Source of the DNA: Mytilus trossulus
Taxonomy: Eukaryota > Mollusca > Bivalvia > Mytilida > Mytilidae
DNA: 64,000 bases
Direction of reading: 5' to 3'
NCBI RefSeq assembly: GCF_036588685.1
Contig: NC_086374.1
Coordinates: 31,426,886 to 31,490,885 of the forward strand
The position numbers were made by a program, and so were the translations under genes. Each line of letters opens with the position of its first letter. Position 1 is the first letter of the stretch. Under the pieces are notes generated by a model. That model worked only from the letters and a program-made list of their open reading frames with translations. It was not told the DNA's origin and searched no databases. Below are positions 1 to 14,141 of this stretch, in pieces.

Positions 1-911
1 CTTTGCTCAAATTTGGATTCCTTCTACAGAAGTTCAAAAGACACACCCATACATCATGTTTTATATTAACACCAGGAAATCGATACAACGTGCATGTTCC
101 ACTTCTAGGTACCGACACTTGATCATAATTTAAAGGGCCGATCAAGAAAAACTGGTATCTTACATTTAGATGAATACTAAACATGTACTCAGAAATGGGA
201 AATTGAAGATATACAACAACTCTGGTCATATGAAAAGAGAGCATACATAAAACATACCACATAACCAACACCAGCTAGCATACTTGAAACTCAACATAAC
301 GACTGTGATGTTAATTGATCTTAACACTTACCAACACTTACAAAGTGGACTAGCTTCTTTCTGTAACCATGCAGAGAGAACTTGACAACGGGAAGTCCAA
401 ACATTGATGAAAAAGGGGCAAACGTAGAACCTTTTACAAGTTTAGTGCCTGATGAAGAAATATCTGACATAATGGCTGATTTATAACTTAAAAAACATTA
501 ACGGACGGAAAATTGGATGTCCAAGTTTGAGAACAGCTAGCCTAGTACTTCACACAACATTTCTATATCTTCATGGTAAATCCGTAAAGACGGTCGGTCG
601 TCTCATCACACGAATTTGCTGAAAATAAAGTTGTGGAGTCATCCAAATCTTCTCTTTTTACGTCATATGTACAGGTGTTTGATATGATACCTTTGATATA
701 AATACAGGTGCGAAGGTGAAAAGGGAAGTTGTTTTAGCTCACCGGTGTCCGAAGCCTTCAAGGTCCCCATGCATGTGAGCTTATGACATCACTTGGCGTC
801 CGTCGTCTGTCGTCGTAAACTATTTCAAAATCCGCTCTGAAACAACTGAGACAAATACCTTCAAACTTTAAGTTAATGTTCCTTATGGTATCTAGTTTAT
901 AAATTGTATCC

Positions 912-2934
912 GAAGTATCTCAGACTAATGAAAATTTAAATATTGACCAATTATGGAATAAATTCAAAGAAGGTAGTAATAAAATAATAGATGTTAATGT
1001 ACCAAGCAAAATCACTAAATCTAAGTACACCAACCCTTGGGCAAATAGGGATATAGACCATTTATGTAAAAACCAACGTAAAGCTTACAACAAAGCTAAA
1101 AAAACTGGTAAACAAGAACATAAAGATAAATATAAAAAGTTAAAAGCTACTGCTCAAAGAGAAATAAGAAGAGCCCAGAGCACATACATGCAAGAAATAA
1201 TTAGCCCCAGTTTGAAGAAAAAACTAAATCTTTCTGGCAATTTATTAAAAGCAAAAAAAACAGAAACATCTGGAGTGTCACCATTAAGAGGAAAGGATGG
1301 TTTATTGTATAATGAGCCGAATACACAAGCTAACATCCTAAATGAACAATTTAAAAAGGCTTTTACTACCGAAGATACATCCTCGATGCCAAATAAAGGT
1401 ACAAGTCCCCACCCCACTATGCCAGACATATTTATTAGTAATAATGGCTTATTAAAGTTACTCAAAAACTTAAATCCACTGGCCCTGATAATCTGCCAGC
1501 ATATTTTTTACATAATTTTGCAGAAGAATTGTCTCCATTTTTGACATTCTTTTTCCTAAAATCTATTGATACTGGTAAAATCCCAAATGATTGGAAGCAG
1601 GCTAATGTTGTACCTATATTTAAAAAAGGTGACAAGCATAACGCTATTAATTATAGACCAGTTTCATTAACTGCAATATGTTGCAAAATTTTAGAACATA
1701 TTTTAACAAGCAAGATAAGGAAACACCTTACAATTAATAACATATTAAATGATAGTCAACATGGGTTTAGAAGCAAAAGGTCTTGTGAGACCCAACTTAT
1801 CATCAGCATACAAGGTCTTGCTAAATCATTGGGATATGGTAACCAAATAGATGTCATACTTTTAGATTTTTCCAAAGCTTTCGATAAAGTCCCCCATAAA
1901 AGATTAGCCCAGAAATTAGAATTTTATGGTATTAGAAATCAAAATTTAAATTGGATAATTGACTTTTTAGCTGACAGGCAACAGCAAGTACTACTAAACG
2001 GTGTGAAATCTTCAAAATTAGCAGTTGATTCTGGGAACAGTTTTAGGCCCAACATTATTTTTACTCTTTATAAATGACCTACCCGAACATGTAACTTGCA
2101 ATGCAAGACTTTTTGCAGATGACTGTTTATTGTATAGAAATGTAAATAATAGTTCTGATGCACAATTACTTCAAAAAGATTTGTATAGTTAAGTAAAATG
2201 GGAAGAGGATTGGCAAAGGAATTTTAATCCTGAGAAGTGTTATGTAATTCATATTTCTAAAAAAGTCAACCTTCCACTTTTGATCATATATTGCACAATC
2301 ATATTTTAGAAGCAGTAAAAGACAGTAAATATTTAGGCGTAACTATAAGCCATGATCTTGATTGGGGAACACATATAAACAATATTACTTGTAAGGCAAA
2401 TAAAACCTTAGGCTTTCTTCGTAGGAACTTAAAAAACTGCACACGTAAGGTTAAAAACCTTACGTACACATCACTTGTCCGTCCGGTCGTCGAATACTCT
2501 TCCCCTGTCTGGGATCCGTACAAAAAACAACACATCACTCAGGTTGAGCAGGTACAGCGTAAGGCAGCCAGGTCTGTCTTCAATGATTATAAAGACAGAT
2601 CACCTGGAGCAGTTTCAAATTTAATAAAATCATTGGAATGGGAAAATTTAGAAATAAGAAGGAAAAAGGCTAGATTAACTATGCTGTATAAAAAAAATTG
2701 GGGTTAATTGAAGTTCCTAGGGACAACTTAACAATATCTGATAGACGCACTAGGGGGAAACATAAATTTAGGCAAATATCAACAAATAAAGATTTCTATA
2801 AATTTTCATTTTATCCTCGCACTATTTCGGACTGGAACTCACTACCTGAAGCAATAGGTATGTCTGACACCCTGGAATCCTTCAAAAGTGGCATATCCAC
2901 TCTAACATTTGAAGGATTCACAGCAACTTTTTAA
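912..2934 (+). pseudogene. Non-LTR retrotransposon RT, array copy 1 (5'-truncated, broken)
   Basis: Reverse transcriptase of a CR1/Jockey-like LINE. The readable frame opens near 912 in the linker that normally follows the endonuclease (PW-N motif near 1039), so the AP-endonuclease half and any ORF1 are missing. RT motifs in order: YRPVSLT, DFSKAFDKVPH (about 1870), GTVLGP, FADD catalytic box (2112-2123), KYLGV, and the C-terminal thumb/tail region ending at 2934. Three frameshifts break it: near 1477 (about 10 nt missing where NPHKATGPD is expected), near 2034 (about 11 nt missing at the SGVPQGT motif) and near 2264 (one A missing from an A run). Copy 1 has extra damage: in-frame stops just upstream of 2195 and a G-run shortened from 5 to 4 near 2700. 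It cannot encode a working enzyme. Clade assignment is tentative. Confidence 0.9.
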
Positions 2935-3088
2935 ACTTTAAAGCCACTGTACATAATGTAAGATATTTTGCCGTTTGGTTTGGAGCTTGCCGTTTTGAAA
3001 TTTCCTTGGAGTGCGGTATTTTTGCTGTTTTATTTTTTTGGGAAAACCAACAGGAACTGAGGTTTACATTGAAGACTATTAATACTGG

Positions 3089-3200
3089 TTTCACAGTTTC
3101 AATTATTAGCAAAACGGTTTACCTGGAACACTATGGAACTCGTTTCACAGTTTCAATTATAAGCAAAACGGTTTACCTGGAACACTATATATATGGAACT
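3089..3200 (+). repeat. 54-bp direct duplication in array unit
   Basis: A segment beginning tttcacagtttcaatta starts at 3089 and again at 3143, each ending in acctggaacactat. The second repeat has one base change and an added ata step. The duplication recurs in every unit (about 6836, 10580, 14296), so it predates the array's amplification. Confidence 0.85.
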
Positions 3201-4657
3201 CCATTGAACAAAATTGGAACGATGTTAGATATTGAATGTGCTTATGGCCAGAAACTAGCATACTAAGGTTTTATAGAAAAATGAAAACAACACTCCTTAA
3301 ATTCGTTCGTCAGAGGCGTTTTTCTTAATTTAAAAAAAACCAACTTTATCAGTAACGCTCAAAGCCAAATATTTGAAAGCCAAGGCTGGCAAAGAACCGA
3401 AACAGTCGAAGAGCTAAATGACCCCAAAAGTCCCATAAAAACCCAAACAGAAACCATCTAAGGTCAACCTGTCCGAGGGAGCTGAAACCTTAGTTTATTT
3501 TTAATTTCTAAATTGATCAATGGACAAGTTAAGAGAGGTTTGTTATGAATCATGTTGGTACTGAAAGATTTACAAATAGCAGGATATCCAACGACACACC
3601 CTTTAGATCACATGTTAGTAACACCAGACACTCAATGCAATGAGCATATTCAAATTTAAGGTACTAACCATTAATCATATACTTTATAGAGCTGATCACG
3701 ATAGACTGATATTTAAAATCAGAGACAAATAATACAGTTTATATGTCTTTGCTCAAATTTGGATTCCTTCTACAGAAGTTCAAAAGACACACCCATACAT
3801 CATGTTTTATATTAACACCAGGAAATCGATACAACGTGCATGTTCCACTTCTAGGTACCAACACTTGATCATAATTTAAAGGGCCGATCAAGAAAAACTG
3901 GTATCTTACATTTAGATGAATACTAAACATGTACTCAGAAATGGGAAATTGAAGATATACAACAACTCTGGTCATATGAAAAGAGAGCATACATAAAACA
4001 TACCACATAACCAACACCAGCTAGCATACTTGAAACTCAACATAACGACTGTGATGTTAATTGATCTTAACACTTACCAACACTTACAAAGTGGACTAGC
4101 TTCTTTCTGTAACCATGCAGAGAGAACTTGACAACGGGAAGTCCAAACATTGATGAAAAAGGGGCAAACGTAGAACCTTTTACAAGTTTAGTGCCTGATG
4201 AAGAAATATCTGACATAATGGCTGATTTATAACTTAAAAAACATTAACGGACGGAAAATTGGATGTCCAAGTTTGAGAACAGCTAGCCTAGTACTTCACA
4301 CAACATTTCTACATCTTCATGGTAAATCCGTAAAGACGGTCGGTCGTCTCATCACACGAATTTGCTGAAAATAAAGTTGTGGAGTCATCCAAATCTTCTC
4401 TTTTTACGTCATATGTACAGGTGTTTGATATGATACCTTTGATATAAATACAGGTGCGAAGGTGAAAAGGGAAGTTGTTTTAGCTCACCGGTGTCCGAAG
4501 CCTTCAAGGTCCCCATGCATGTGAGCTTATGACATCACTTGGCGTCCGTCGTCTGTCGTCGTAAACTATTTCAAAATCCGCTCTGAAACAACTGAGACAA
4601 ATACCTTCAAACTTTAAGTTAATGTTCCTTATGGTATCTAGTTTATAAATTGTATCC

Positions 4658-6681
4658 GAAGTATCTCAGACTAATGAAAATTTAAATATTGACCAATTAT
4701 GGAATAAATTCAAAGAAGGTAGTAATAAAATAATAGATGTTAATGTACCAAGCAAAATCACTAAATCTAAGTACACCAACCCTTGGGCAAATAGGGATAT
4801 AGACCATTTATGTAAAAACCAACGTAAAGCTTACAACAAAGCTAAAAAAACTGGTAAACAAGAACATAAAGATAAATATAAAAAGTTAAAAGCTACTGCT
4901 CAAAGAGAAATAAGAAGAGCCCAGAGCACATACATGCAAGAAATAATTAGCCCCAGTTTGAAGAAAAAACTAAATCTTTCTGGCAATTTATTAAAAGCAA
5001 AAAAAACAGAAACATCTGGAGTGTCACCATTAAGAGGAAAGGATGGTTTATTGTATAATGAGCCGAATACACAAGCTAACATCCTAAATGAACAATTTAA
5101 AAAGGCTTTTACTACCGAAGATACATCCTCGATGCCAAATAAAGGTACAAGTCCCCACCCCACTATGCCAGACATATTTATTAGTAATAATGGCTTATTA
5201 AAGTTACTCAAAAACTTAAATCCACTGGCCCTGATAATCTGCCAGCATATTTTTTACATAATTTTGCAGAAGAATTGTCTCCATTTTTGACATTCTTTTT
5301 CCAAAAATCTATTGATACTGGTAAAATCCCAAATGATTGGAAGCAGGCTAATGTTGTACCTATATTTAAAAAAGGTGACAAGCATAACGCTATTAATTAT
5401 AGACCAGTTTCGTTAACTGCAATATGTTGCAAAATTTTAGAACATATTTTAACAAGCAAGATAAGGAAACACCTTACAATTAATAACATATTAAATGATA
5501 GTCAACATGGGTTTAGAAGCAAAAGGTCTTGTGAGACCCAACTTATCATCAGCATACAAGGTCTTGCTAAATCATTGGGATATGGTAACCAAATAGATGT
5601 CATACTTTTAGATTTTTCCAAAGCTTTCGATAAAGTCCCCCATAAAAGATTAGCCCAGAAATTAGAATTTTATGGTATTAGAAATCAAAATTTAAATTGG
5701 ATAATTGACTTTTTAGCTGACAGGCAACAGCAAGTACTACTAAACGGTGTGAAATCTTCAAAATTAGCAGTTGATTCTGGGAACAGTTTTAGGCCCAACA
5801 TTATTTTTACTCTTTATAAATGACCTACCCGAACATGTAACTTGCAATGCAAGACTTTTTGCAGATGACTGTTTATTGTATAGAAATGTAAATAATAGTT
5901 CTGATGCACAATTACTTCAAAAAGATTTGTCTAGTTTAGTAAAATGGGAAGAGGATTGGCAAATGAATTTTAATCCTGAGAAGTGTTATGTAATTCATAT
6001 TTCTAAAAAAGTCAACCTTCCACTTTTGATTATATATTGCACAATCATATTTTAGAAGCAGTAAAAGACAGTAAATATTTAGGCGTAACTATAAGCCATG
6101 ATCTTGATTGGGGAACACATATAAACAATATTACTTGTAAGGCAAATAAAACCTTAGGCTTTCTTCGTAGGAACTTAAAAAACTGCACACGTAAGGTTAA
6201 AAACCTTACGTACACATCACTTGTCCGTCCGGTCGTCGAATACTCTTCCCCTGTCTGGGATCCGTACAAAAAACAACACATCACTCAGGTTGAGCAGGTA
6301 CGGCGTAAGGCAGCCAGGTCTGTCTTCAATGATTATAAAGACAGATCACCTGGAGCAGTTTCAAATTTAATAAAATCATTGGAATGGGAAAATTTAGAAA
6401 TAAGAAGGAAAAAGGCTAGATTAACTATGCTGTATAAAATAAATTGGGGGTTAGTTGAAGTTCCTAGGGACAACTTAACAAAATCTGATAGACGCACTAG
6501 GGGGAAACATAAATTTAGGCAAATATCAACAAATAAAGATTTCTATAAATTTTCATTTTATCCTCGCACTATTTCGGACTGGAACTCACTACCTGAAGCA
6601 ATAGGTATGTCTGACACCCTGGAATCCTTCAAAAGTGGCATATCCACTCTAACATTTGAAGGATCCACAGCAACTTTTTAA
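4658..6681 (+). pseudogene. Non-LTR retrotransposon RT, array copy 2 (broken)
   Basis: Second copy of the same truncated LINE RT. It keeps the three frameshifts seen in copy 1 (around 5223, 5780 and 6010), but lacks the copy-1 stops and the G-run deletion, so its C-terminal part reads open from 6037 to 6681. FADD box at 5858-5869. A copy-specific change turns the codon for the second S of the PVSLT motif region (ttcgttaact) without changing the protein. The 3' flank has one T fewer in a T run near 6784 than copies 1, 3 and 4. The upstream part of the frame, before the first shift, covers 4658 to about 5220. Confidence 0.9.
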
Positions 6682-8403
6682 ACTTTAAAGCCACTGTACA
6701 TAATGTAAGATATTTTGCCGTTTTGTTTGGAGCTTGCCGTTTTGAAATTTCCTTGGAGTGCGGTATTTTTGCTGTTTTATTTTTTGGGAAAACCAACAGG
6801 AACTGAGGTTTACATTGAAGACTATTAATACTGGTTTCACAGTTTCAATTATTAGCAAAACGGTTTACCTGGAACACTATGGAACTCGTTTCACAGTTTC
6901 AATTATAAGCAAAACGGTTTACCTGGAACACTATATATATGGAACTCCATTGAACAAAATTGGAACGATGTTAGATATTGAATGTGCTTATGGCCAGAAA
7001 CTAGCATACTAAGGTTTTATAGAAAAATGAAAACAACACTTCTTAAATTCGTTCGTCAGAGGCGTTTTTCTTAATTTAAAAAAAACCAACTTTATCAGTA
7101 ACGCTCAAAGCCAAATATTTGAAAGCCAAGGCTGGCAAAGAACCGAAACAGTCGAAGAGCTAAATGACCCCAAAAGTCCCATAAAAACCCAAACAGAAAC
7201 CATCTAAGGTCAACCTGTCCGAGGGAGCTGAAACCTTAGTTTATTTTTAATTTCTAAATTGATCAATGGACAAGTTAAGAGAGGTTTGTTATGAATCATG
7301 TTGGTACTGAAAGATTTACAAATAGCAGGATATCCAACGACACACCCTTTAGATCACATGTTAGTAACACCAGACACTCAATGCAATGAGTATATTCAAA
7401 TTTAAGGTACTAACCATTAATCATATACTTTATAGAGCTGATCACGATAGACTGATATTTAAAATCAGAGACAAATAATACAGTTTATATGTCTTTGCTC
7501 AAATTTGGATTCCTTCTACAGAAGTTCAAAAGACACACCCATACATCATGTTTTATATTAACACCAGGAAATCGATACAACGTGCATGTTCCACTTCTAG
7601 GTACCAACACTTGATCATAATTTAAAGGGCCGATCAAGAAAAACTGGTATCTTACATTTAGATGAATACTAAACATGTACTCAGAAATGGGAAATTGAAG
7701 ATATACAACAACTCTGGTCATATGAAAAGAGAGCATACATAAAACATACCACATAACCAACACCAGCTAGCATACTTGAAACTCAACATAACGACTGTGA
7801 TGTTAATTGATCTTAACACTTACCAACACTTACAAAGTGGACTAGCTTCTTTCTGTAACCATGCAGAGAGAACTTGACAACGGGAAGTCCAAACATTGAT
7901 GAAAAAGGGGCAAACGTAGAACCTTTTACAAGTTTAGTGCCTGATGAAGAAATATCTGACATAATGGCTGATTTATAACTTAAAAAACATTAACGGACGG
8001 AAAATTGGATGTCCAAGTTTGAGAACAGCTAGCCTAGTACTTCACACAACATTTCTACATCTTCATGGTAAATCCGTAAAGACGGTCGGTCGTCTCATCA
8101 CACGAATTTGCTGAAAATAAAGTTGTGGAGTCATCCAAATCTTCTCTTTTTACGTCATATGTACAGGTGTTTGATATGATACCTTTGATATAAATACAGG
8201 TGCGAAGGTGAAAAGGGAAGTTGTTTTAGCTCACCGGTGTCCGAAGCCTTCAAGGTCCCCATGCATGTGAGCTTATGACATCACTTGGCGTCCGTCGTCT
8301 GTCGTCGTAAACTATTTCAAAATCCGCTCTGAAACAACTGAGACAAATACCTTCAAACTTTAAGTTAATGTTCCTTATGGTATCTAGTTTATAAATTGTA
8401 TCC

Positions 8404-10426
8404 GAAGTATCTCAGACTAATGAAAATTTAAATATTGACCAATTATGGAATAAATTCAAAGAAGGTAGTAATGAAATAATAGATGATAATGTACCAAGCA
8501 AAATCACTAAATCTAAGTACACCAACCCTTGGGCAAATAGGGATATAGACCATTTATGTAAAAACCAACGTAAAGCTTACAACAAAGCTAAAAAAACTGG
8601 TAAACAAGAGCATAAAGATAAATATAAAAAGTTAAAAGCTACTGCTCAAAGAGAAATAAGAAGAGCCCAGAGCACATACATGCAAGAAATAATTAGCCCC
8701 AGTTTGAAGAAAAAACTAAATCTTTCTGGCAATTTATTAAAAGCAAAAAAACAGAAACATCTGGAGTGTCACCATTAAGAGGAAAGGATGGTTTATTGTA
8801 TAATGAGCCGAATACACAAGCTAACATCCTAAATGAACAATTTAAAAAGGCTTTTACTACCGAAGATACATCCTCGATGCCAAATAAAGGTACAAGTCCC
8901 CACCCCACTTTGCCAGACATATTTATTAGTAATAATGGCTTATTAAAGTTACTCAAAAACTTAAATCCACTGGCCCTGATAATCTGCCAGCATATTTTTT
9001 ACATAATTTTGCAGAAGAATTGTCTCCATTTTTGACATTCTTTTTCCAAAAATCTATTGATACTGGTAAAATCCCAAATGATTGGAAGCAGGCTAATGTT
9101 GTACCTATATTTAAAAAAGGTGACAAGCATAACGCTATTAATTATAGACCAGTTTCATTAACTGCAATATGTTGCAAAATTTTAGAACATATTTTAACAA
9201 GCAAGATAAGGAAACACCTTACAATTAATAACATATTAAATGATAGTCAACATGGGTTTAGAAGCAAAAGGTCTTGTGAGACCCAACTTATCATCAGCAT
9301 ACAAGGTCTTGCTAAATCATTGGGATATGGTAACCAAATAGATGTCATACTTTTAGATTTTTCCAAAGCTTTCGATAAAGTCCCCCATAAAAGATTAGCC
9401 CAGAAATTAGAATTTTATGGTATTAGAAATCAAAATTTTAATTGGATAATTGACTTTTTAGCTGACAGGCAACAGCAAGTACTACTAAACGGTGTGAAAT
9501 CTTCAAAATTAGCAGTTGATTCTGGGAACAGTTTTAGGCCCAACATTATTTTTACTCTTTATAAATGACCTACCCGAACATGTAACTTGCAATGCAAGAC
9601 TTTTTGCAGATGACTGTTTATTGTATAGAAATGTAAATAATAGTTCTGATGCACAATTACTTCAAAAAGATTTGTCTAGTTTAGTAAAATGGGAAGAGGA
9701 TTGGCAAATGAATTTTAATCCTGAGAAGTGTTATGTAATTCATATTTCTAAAAAAGTCAACCTTCCACTTTTGATTATATATTGCACAATCATATTTTAG
9801 AAGCAGTAAAAGACAGTAAATATTTAGGCGTAACTATAAGCCATGATCTTGATTGGGGAACACATATAAACAATATTACTTGTAAGGCAAATAAAACCTT
9901 AGGCTTTCTTCGTAGGAACTTAAAAAACTGCACACGTAAGGTTAAAAACCTTACGTACACATCACTTGTCCGTCCGGTCGTCGAATACTCTTCCCCTGTC
10001 TGGGATCCGTACAAAAAACAACACATCACTCAGGTTGAGCAGGTACGGCGTAAGGCAGCCAGGTCTGTCTTCAATGATTATAAAGACAGATCACCTGGAG
10101 CAGTTTCAAATTTAATAAAATCATTGGAATGGGAAAATTTAGAAATAAGAAGGAAAAAGGCTAGATTAACTATGCTGTATAAAATAAATTGGGGGTTAGT
10201 TGAAGTTCCTAGGGACAACTTAACAAAATCTGATAGACGCACTAGGGGGAAACATAAATTTAGGCAAATATCAACAAATAAAGATTTCTATAAATTTTCA
10301 TTTTATCCTCGCACTATTTCGGACTGGAACTCACTACCTGAAGCAATAGGTATGTCTGACACCCTGGAATCCTTCAAAAGTGGCATATCCACTCTAACAT
10401 TTGAAGGATCCACAGCAACTTTTTAA
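8404..10426 (+). pseudogene. Non-LTR retrotransposon RT, array copy 3 (broken)
   Basis: Third copy. It shares the three ancestral frameshifts and adds a fourth: the A run near 8750 has 7 A instead of 8, which disrupts the linker region before the RT domain. FADD box at 9603-9614. It shares with copy 4 several differences from copies 1 and 2 (gatgataatg near 8483, caagagcat near 8607, aattttaattgg near 9432, the 7-A run), so copies 3 and 4 are sister units. Private changes include a G in gtagtaatgaaat (near 8472) and ccactttgcc (near 8908). Confidence 0.9.
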
Positions 10427-12149
10427 ACTTTAAAGCCACTGTACATAATGTAAAATATTTTGCCGTTTGGTTTGGAGCTTGCCGTTTTGAAATTTCCTTG
10501 GAGTGCGGTATTTTTGCTGTTTTATTTTTTTGGGAAAACCAACAGGAACTGAGGTTTACATTGAAGACTATTAATACTGGTTTCACAGTTTCAATTATTA
10601 GCAAAACGGTTTACCTGGAACACTATGGAACTCGTTTCACAGTTTCAATTATAAGCAAAACGGTTTACCTGGAACACTATATATATGGAACTCCATTGAA
10701 CAAAATTGGAACGATGTTAGATATTGAATGTGCTTATGGCCAGAAACTAGCATACTAAGGTTTTATAGAAAAATGAAAACAACACTTCTTAAATTCGTTC
10801 GTCAGAGGCGTTTTTCTTAATTTAAAAAAAACCAACTTTATCAGTAACGCTCAAAGCCAAATATTTGAAAGCCAAGGCTGGCAAAGAACCGAAACAGTCG
10901 AAGAGCTAAATGACCCCAAAAGTCCCATAAAAACCCAAACAGAAACCATCTAAGGTCAACCTGTCCGAGGGAGCTGAAACCTTAGTTTATTTTTAATTTC
11001 TAAATTGATCAATGGACAAGTTAAGAGAGGTTTGTTATGAATCATGTTGGTACTGAAAGATTTACAAATAGCAGGATATCCAACGACACACCCTTTAGAT
11101 CACATGTTAGTAACACCAGACACTCAATGCAATGAGTATATTCAAATTTAAGGTACTAACCATTAATCATATACTTTATAGAGCTGATCACGATAGACTG
11201 ATATTTAAAATCAGAGACAAATAATACAGTTTATATGTCTTTGCTCAAATTTGGATTCCTTCTACAGAAGTTCAAAAGACACACCCATACATCATGTTTT
11301 ATATTAACACCAGGAAATCGATACAACGTGCATGTTCCACTTCTAGGTACCAACACTTGATCATAATTTAAAGGGCCGATCAAGAAAAACTGGTATCTTA
11401 CATTTAGATGAATACTAAACATGTACTCAGAAATGGGAAATTGAAGATATACAACAACTCTGGTCATATGAAAAGAGAGCATACATAAAACATACCACAT
11501 AACCAACACCAGCTAGCATACTTGAAACTCAACATAACGACTGTGATGTTAATTGATCTTAACACTTACCAACACTTACAAAGTGGACTAGCTTCTTTCT
11601 GTAACCATGCAGAGAGAACTTGACAACGGGAAGTCCAAACATTGATGAAAAAGGGGCAAACGTAGAACCTTTTACAAGTTTAGTGCCTGATGAAGAAATA
11701 TCTGACATAATGGCTGATTTATAACTTAAAAAACATTAACGGACGGAAAATTGGATGTCCAAGTTTGAGAACAGCTAGCCTAGTACTTCACACAACATTT
11801 CTACATCTTCATGGTAAATCCGTAAAGACGGTCGGTCGTCTCATCACACGAATTTGCTGAAAATAAAGTTGTGGAGTCATCCAAATCTTCTCTTTTTACG
11901 TCATATGTACAGGTGTTTGATATGATACCTTTGATATAAATACAGGTGCGAAGGTGAAAAGGGAAGTTGTTTTAGCTCACCGGTGTCCGAAGCCTTCAAG
12001 GTCCCCATGCATGTGAGCTTATGACATCACTTGGCGTCCGTCGTCTGTCGTCGTAAACTATTTCAAAATCCGCTCTGAAACAACTGAGACAAATACCTTC
12101 AAACTTTAAGTTAATGTTCCTTATGGTATCTAGTTTATAAATTGTATCC

Positions 12150-14141
12150 GAAGTATCTCAGACTAATGAAAATTTAAATATTGACCAATTATGGAATAAA
12201 TTCAAAGAAGGTAGTAATAAAATAATAGATGATAATGTACCAAGCAAAATCACTAAATCTAAGTACACCAACCCTTGGGCAAATAGGGATATAGACCATT
12301 TATGTAAAAACCAACGTAAAGCTTACAACAAAGCTAAAAAAACTGGTAAACAAGAGCATAAAGATAAATATAAAAAATTAAAAGCTACTGCTCAAAGAGA
12401 AATAAGAAGAGCCCAGAGCACATACATGCAAGAAATAATTAGCCCCAGTTTGAAGAAAAAACTAAATCTTTCTGGCAATTTATTAAAAGCAAAAAAACAG
12501 AAACATCTGGAGTGTCACCATTAAGAGGAAAGGATGGTTTATTGTATAATGAGCCGAATACACAAGCTAACATCCTAAATGAACAATTTAAAAAGGCTTT
12601 TACTACCGAAGATACATCCTCGATGCCAAATAAAGGTACAAGTCCCCACCCCACTATGCCAGACATATTTATTAGTAATAATGGCTTATTAAAGTTACTC
12701 AAAAACTTAAATCCACTGGCCCTGATAATCTGCCAGCATATTTTTTACATAATTTTGCAGAAGAATTGTCTCCATTTTTGACATTCTTTTTCCAAAAATC
12801 TATTGATACTGGTAAAATCCCAAATGATTGGAAGCAGGCTAATGTTGTACCTATATTTAAAAAAAGGTGACAAGCATAACGCTATTAATTATAGACCAGT
12901 TTCATTAACTGCAATATGTTGCAAAATTTTAGAACATATTTTAACAAGCAAGATAAGGAAACACCTTACAATTAATAACATATTAAATGATAGTCAACAT
13001 GGGTTTAGAAGCAAAAGGTCTTGTGAGACCCAACTTATCATCAGCATACAAGGTCTTGCTAAATCATTGGGATATGGTAACCAAATAGATGTCATACTTT
13101 TAGATTTTTCCAAAGCTTTCGATAAAGTCCCCCATAAAAGATTAGCCCAGAAATTAGAATTTTATGGTATTAGAAATCAAAATTTTAATTGGATAATTGA
13201 CTTTTTAGCTGACAGGCAACAGCAAGTACTACTAAACGGTGTGAAATCTTCAAAATTAGCAGTTGATTCTGGGAACAGTTTTAGGCCCAACATTATTTTT
13301 ACTCTTTATAAATGACCTACCCGAACATGTAACTTGCAATGCAAGACTTTTTGCAGATGACTGTTTATTGTATAGAAATGTAAATAATAGTTCTGATGCA
13401 CAATTACTTCAAAAAGATTTGTCTAGTTTAGTAAAATGGGAAGAGGATTGGCAAATGAATTTTAATCCTGAGAAGTGTTATGTAATTCATATTTCTAAAA
13501 AAGTCAACCTTCCACTTTTGATTATATATTGCACAATCATATTTTAGAAGCAGTAAAAGACAGTAAATATTTAGGCGTAACTATAAGCCATGATCTTGAT
13601 TGGGGAACACATATAAACAATATTACTTGTAAGGCAAATAAAACCTTAGGCTTTCTTCGTAGGAACTTAAAAAACTTCACTTGTCCGTCCGGTCGTCGAA
13701 TACTCTTCCCCTGTCTGGGATCCGTACAAAAAACAACACATCACTCAGGTTGAGCAGGTACGGCGTAAGGCAGCCAGGTCTGTCTTCAATGATTATAAAG
13801 ACAGATCACCTGGAGCAGTTTCAAATTTAATAAAATCATTGGAATGGGAAAATTTAGAAATAAGAAGGAAAAAGGCTAGATTAACTATGCTGTATAAAAT
13901 AAATTGGGGGTTAGTTGAAGTTCCTAGGGACAACTTAACAAAATCTGATAGACGCACTAGGGGGAAACATAAATTTAGGCAAATATCAACAAATAAAGAT
14001 TTCTATAAATTTTCATTTTATCCTCGCACTATTTCGGACTGGAACTCACTACCTGAAGCAATAGGTATGTCTGACACCCTGGAATCCTTCAAAAGTGGCA
14101 TATCCACTCTAACATTTGAAGGATCCACAGCAACTTTTTAA
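12150..14141 (+). pseudogene. Non-LTR retrotransposon RT, array copy 4 (broken, 32-nt deletion)
   Basis: Fourth copy, the most degraded. Beside the three ancestral frameshifts and the 7-A run shared with copy 3, it has an extra A in the run near 12,862 (just before the GDK...YRPVSLT segment) and a 32-nt deletion between 13,676 and 13,677. The deletion removes a segment that in the other copies forms a perfect 10-bp-stem hairpin (unit 1: 2443-2465). FADD box at 13350-13361. The shorter unit length (3,715 bp) is fully explained by these two indels. Confidence 0.9.

Noticed and set aside
1154-1465. A 103-codon minus-strand frame opposite the LINE reading frame
   Set aside because: It is the antisense shadow of the RT linker region and is broken in copies 3 and 4 by the lost A.
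3739-4017. A 92-codon minus-strand frame preserved in every array unit
   Set aside because: Units are nearly identical over all their DNA, so shared openness carries no evidence of selection. There is no recognisable domain and the frame lies in AT-rich non-coding unit sequence.
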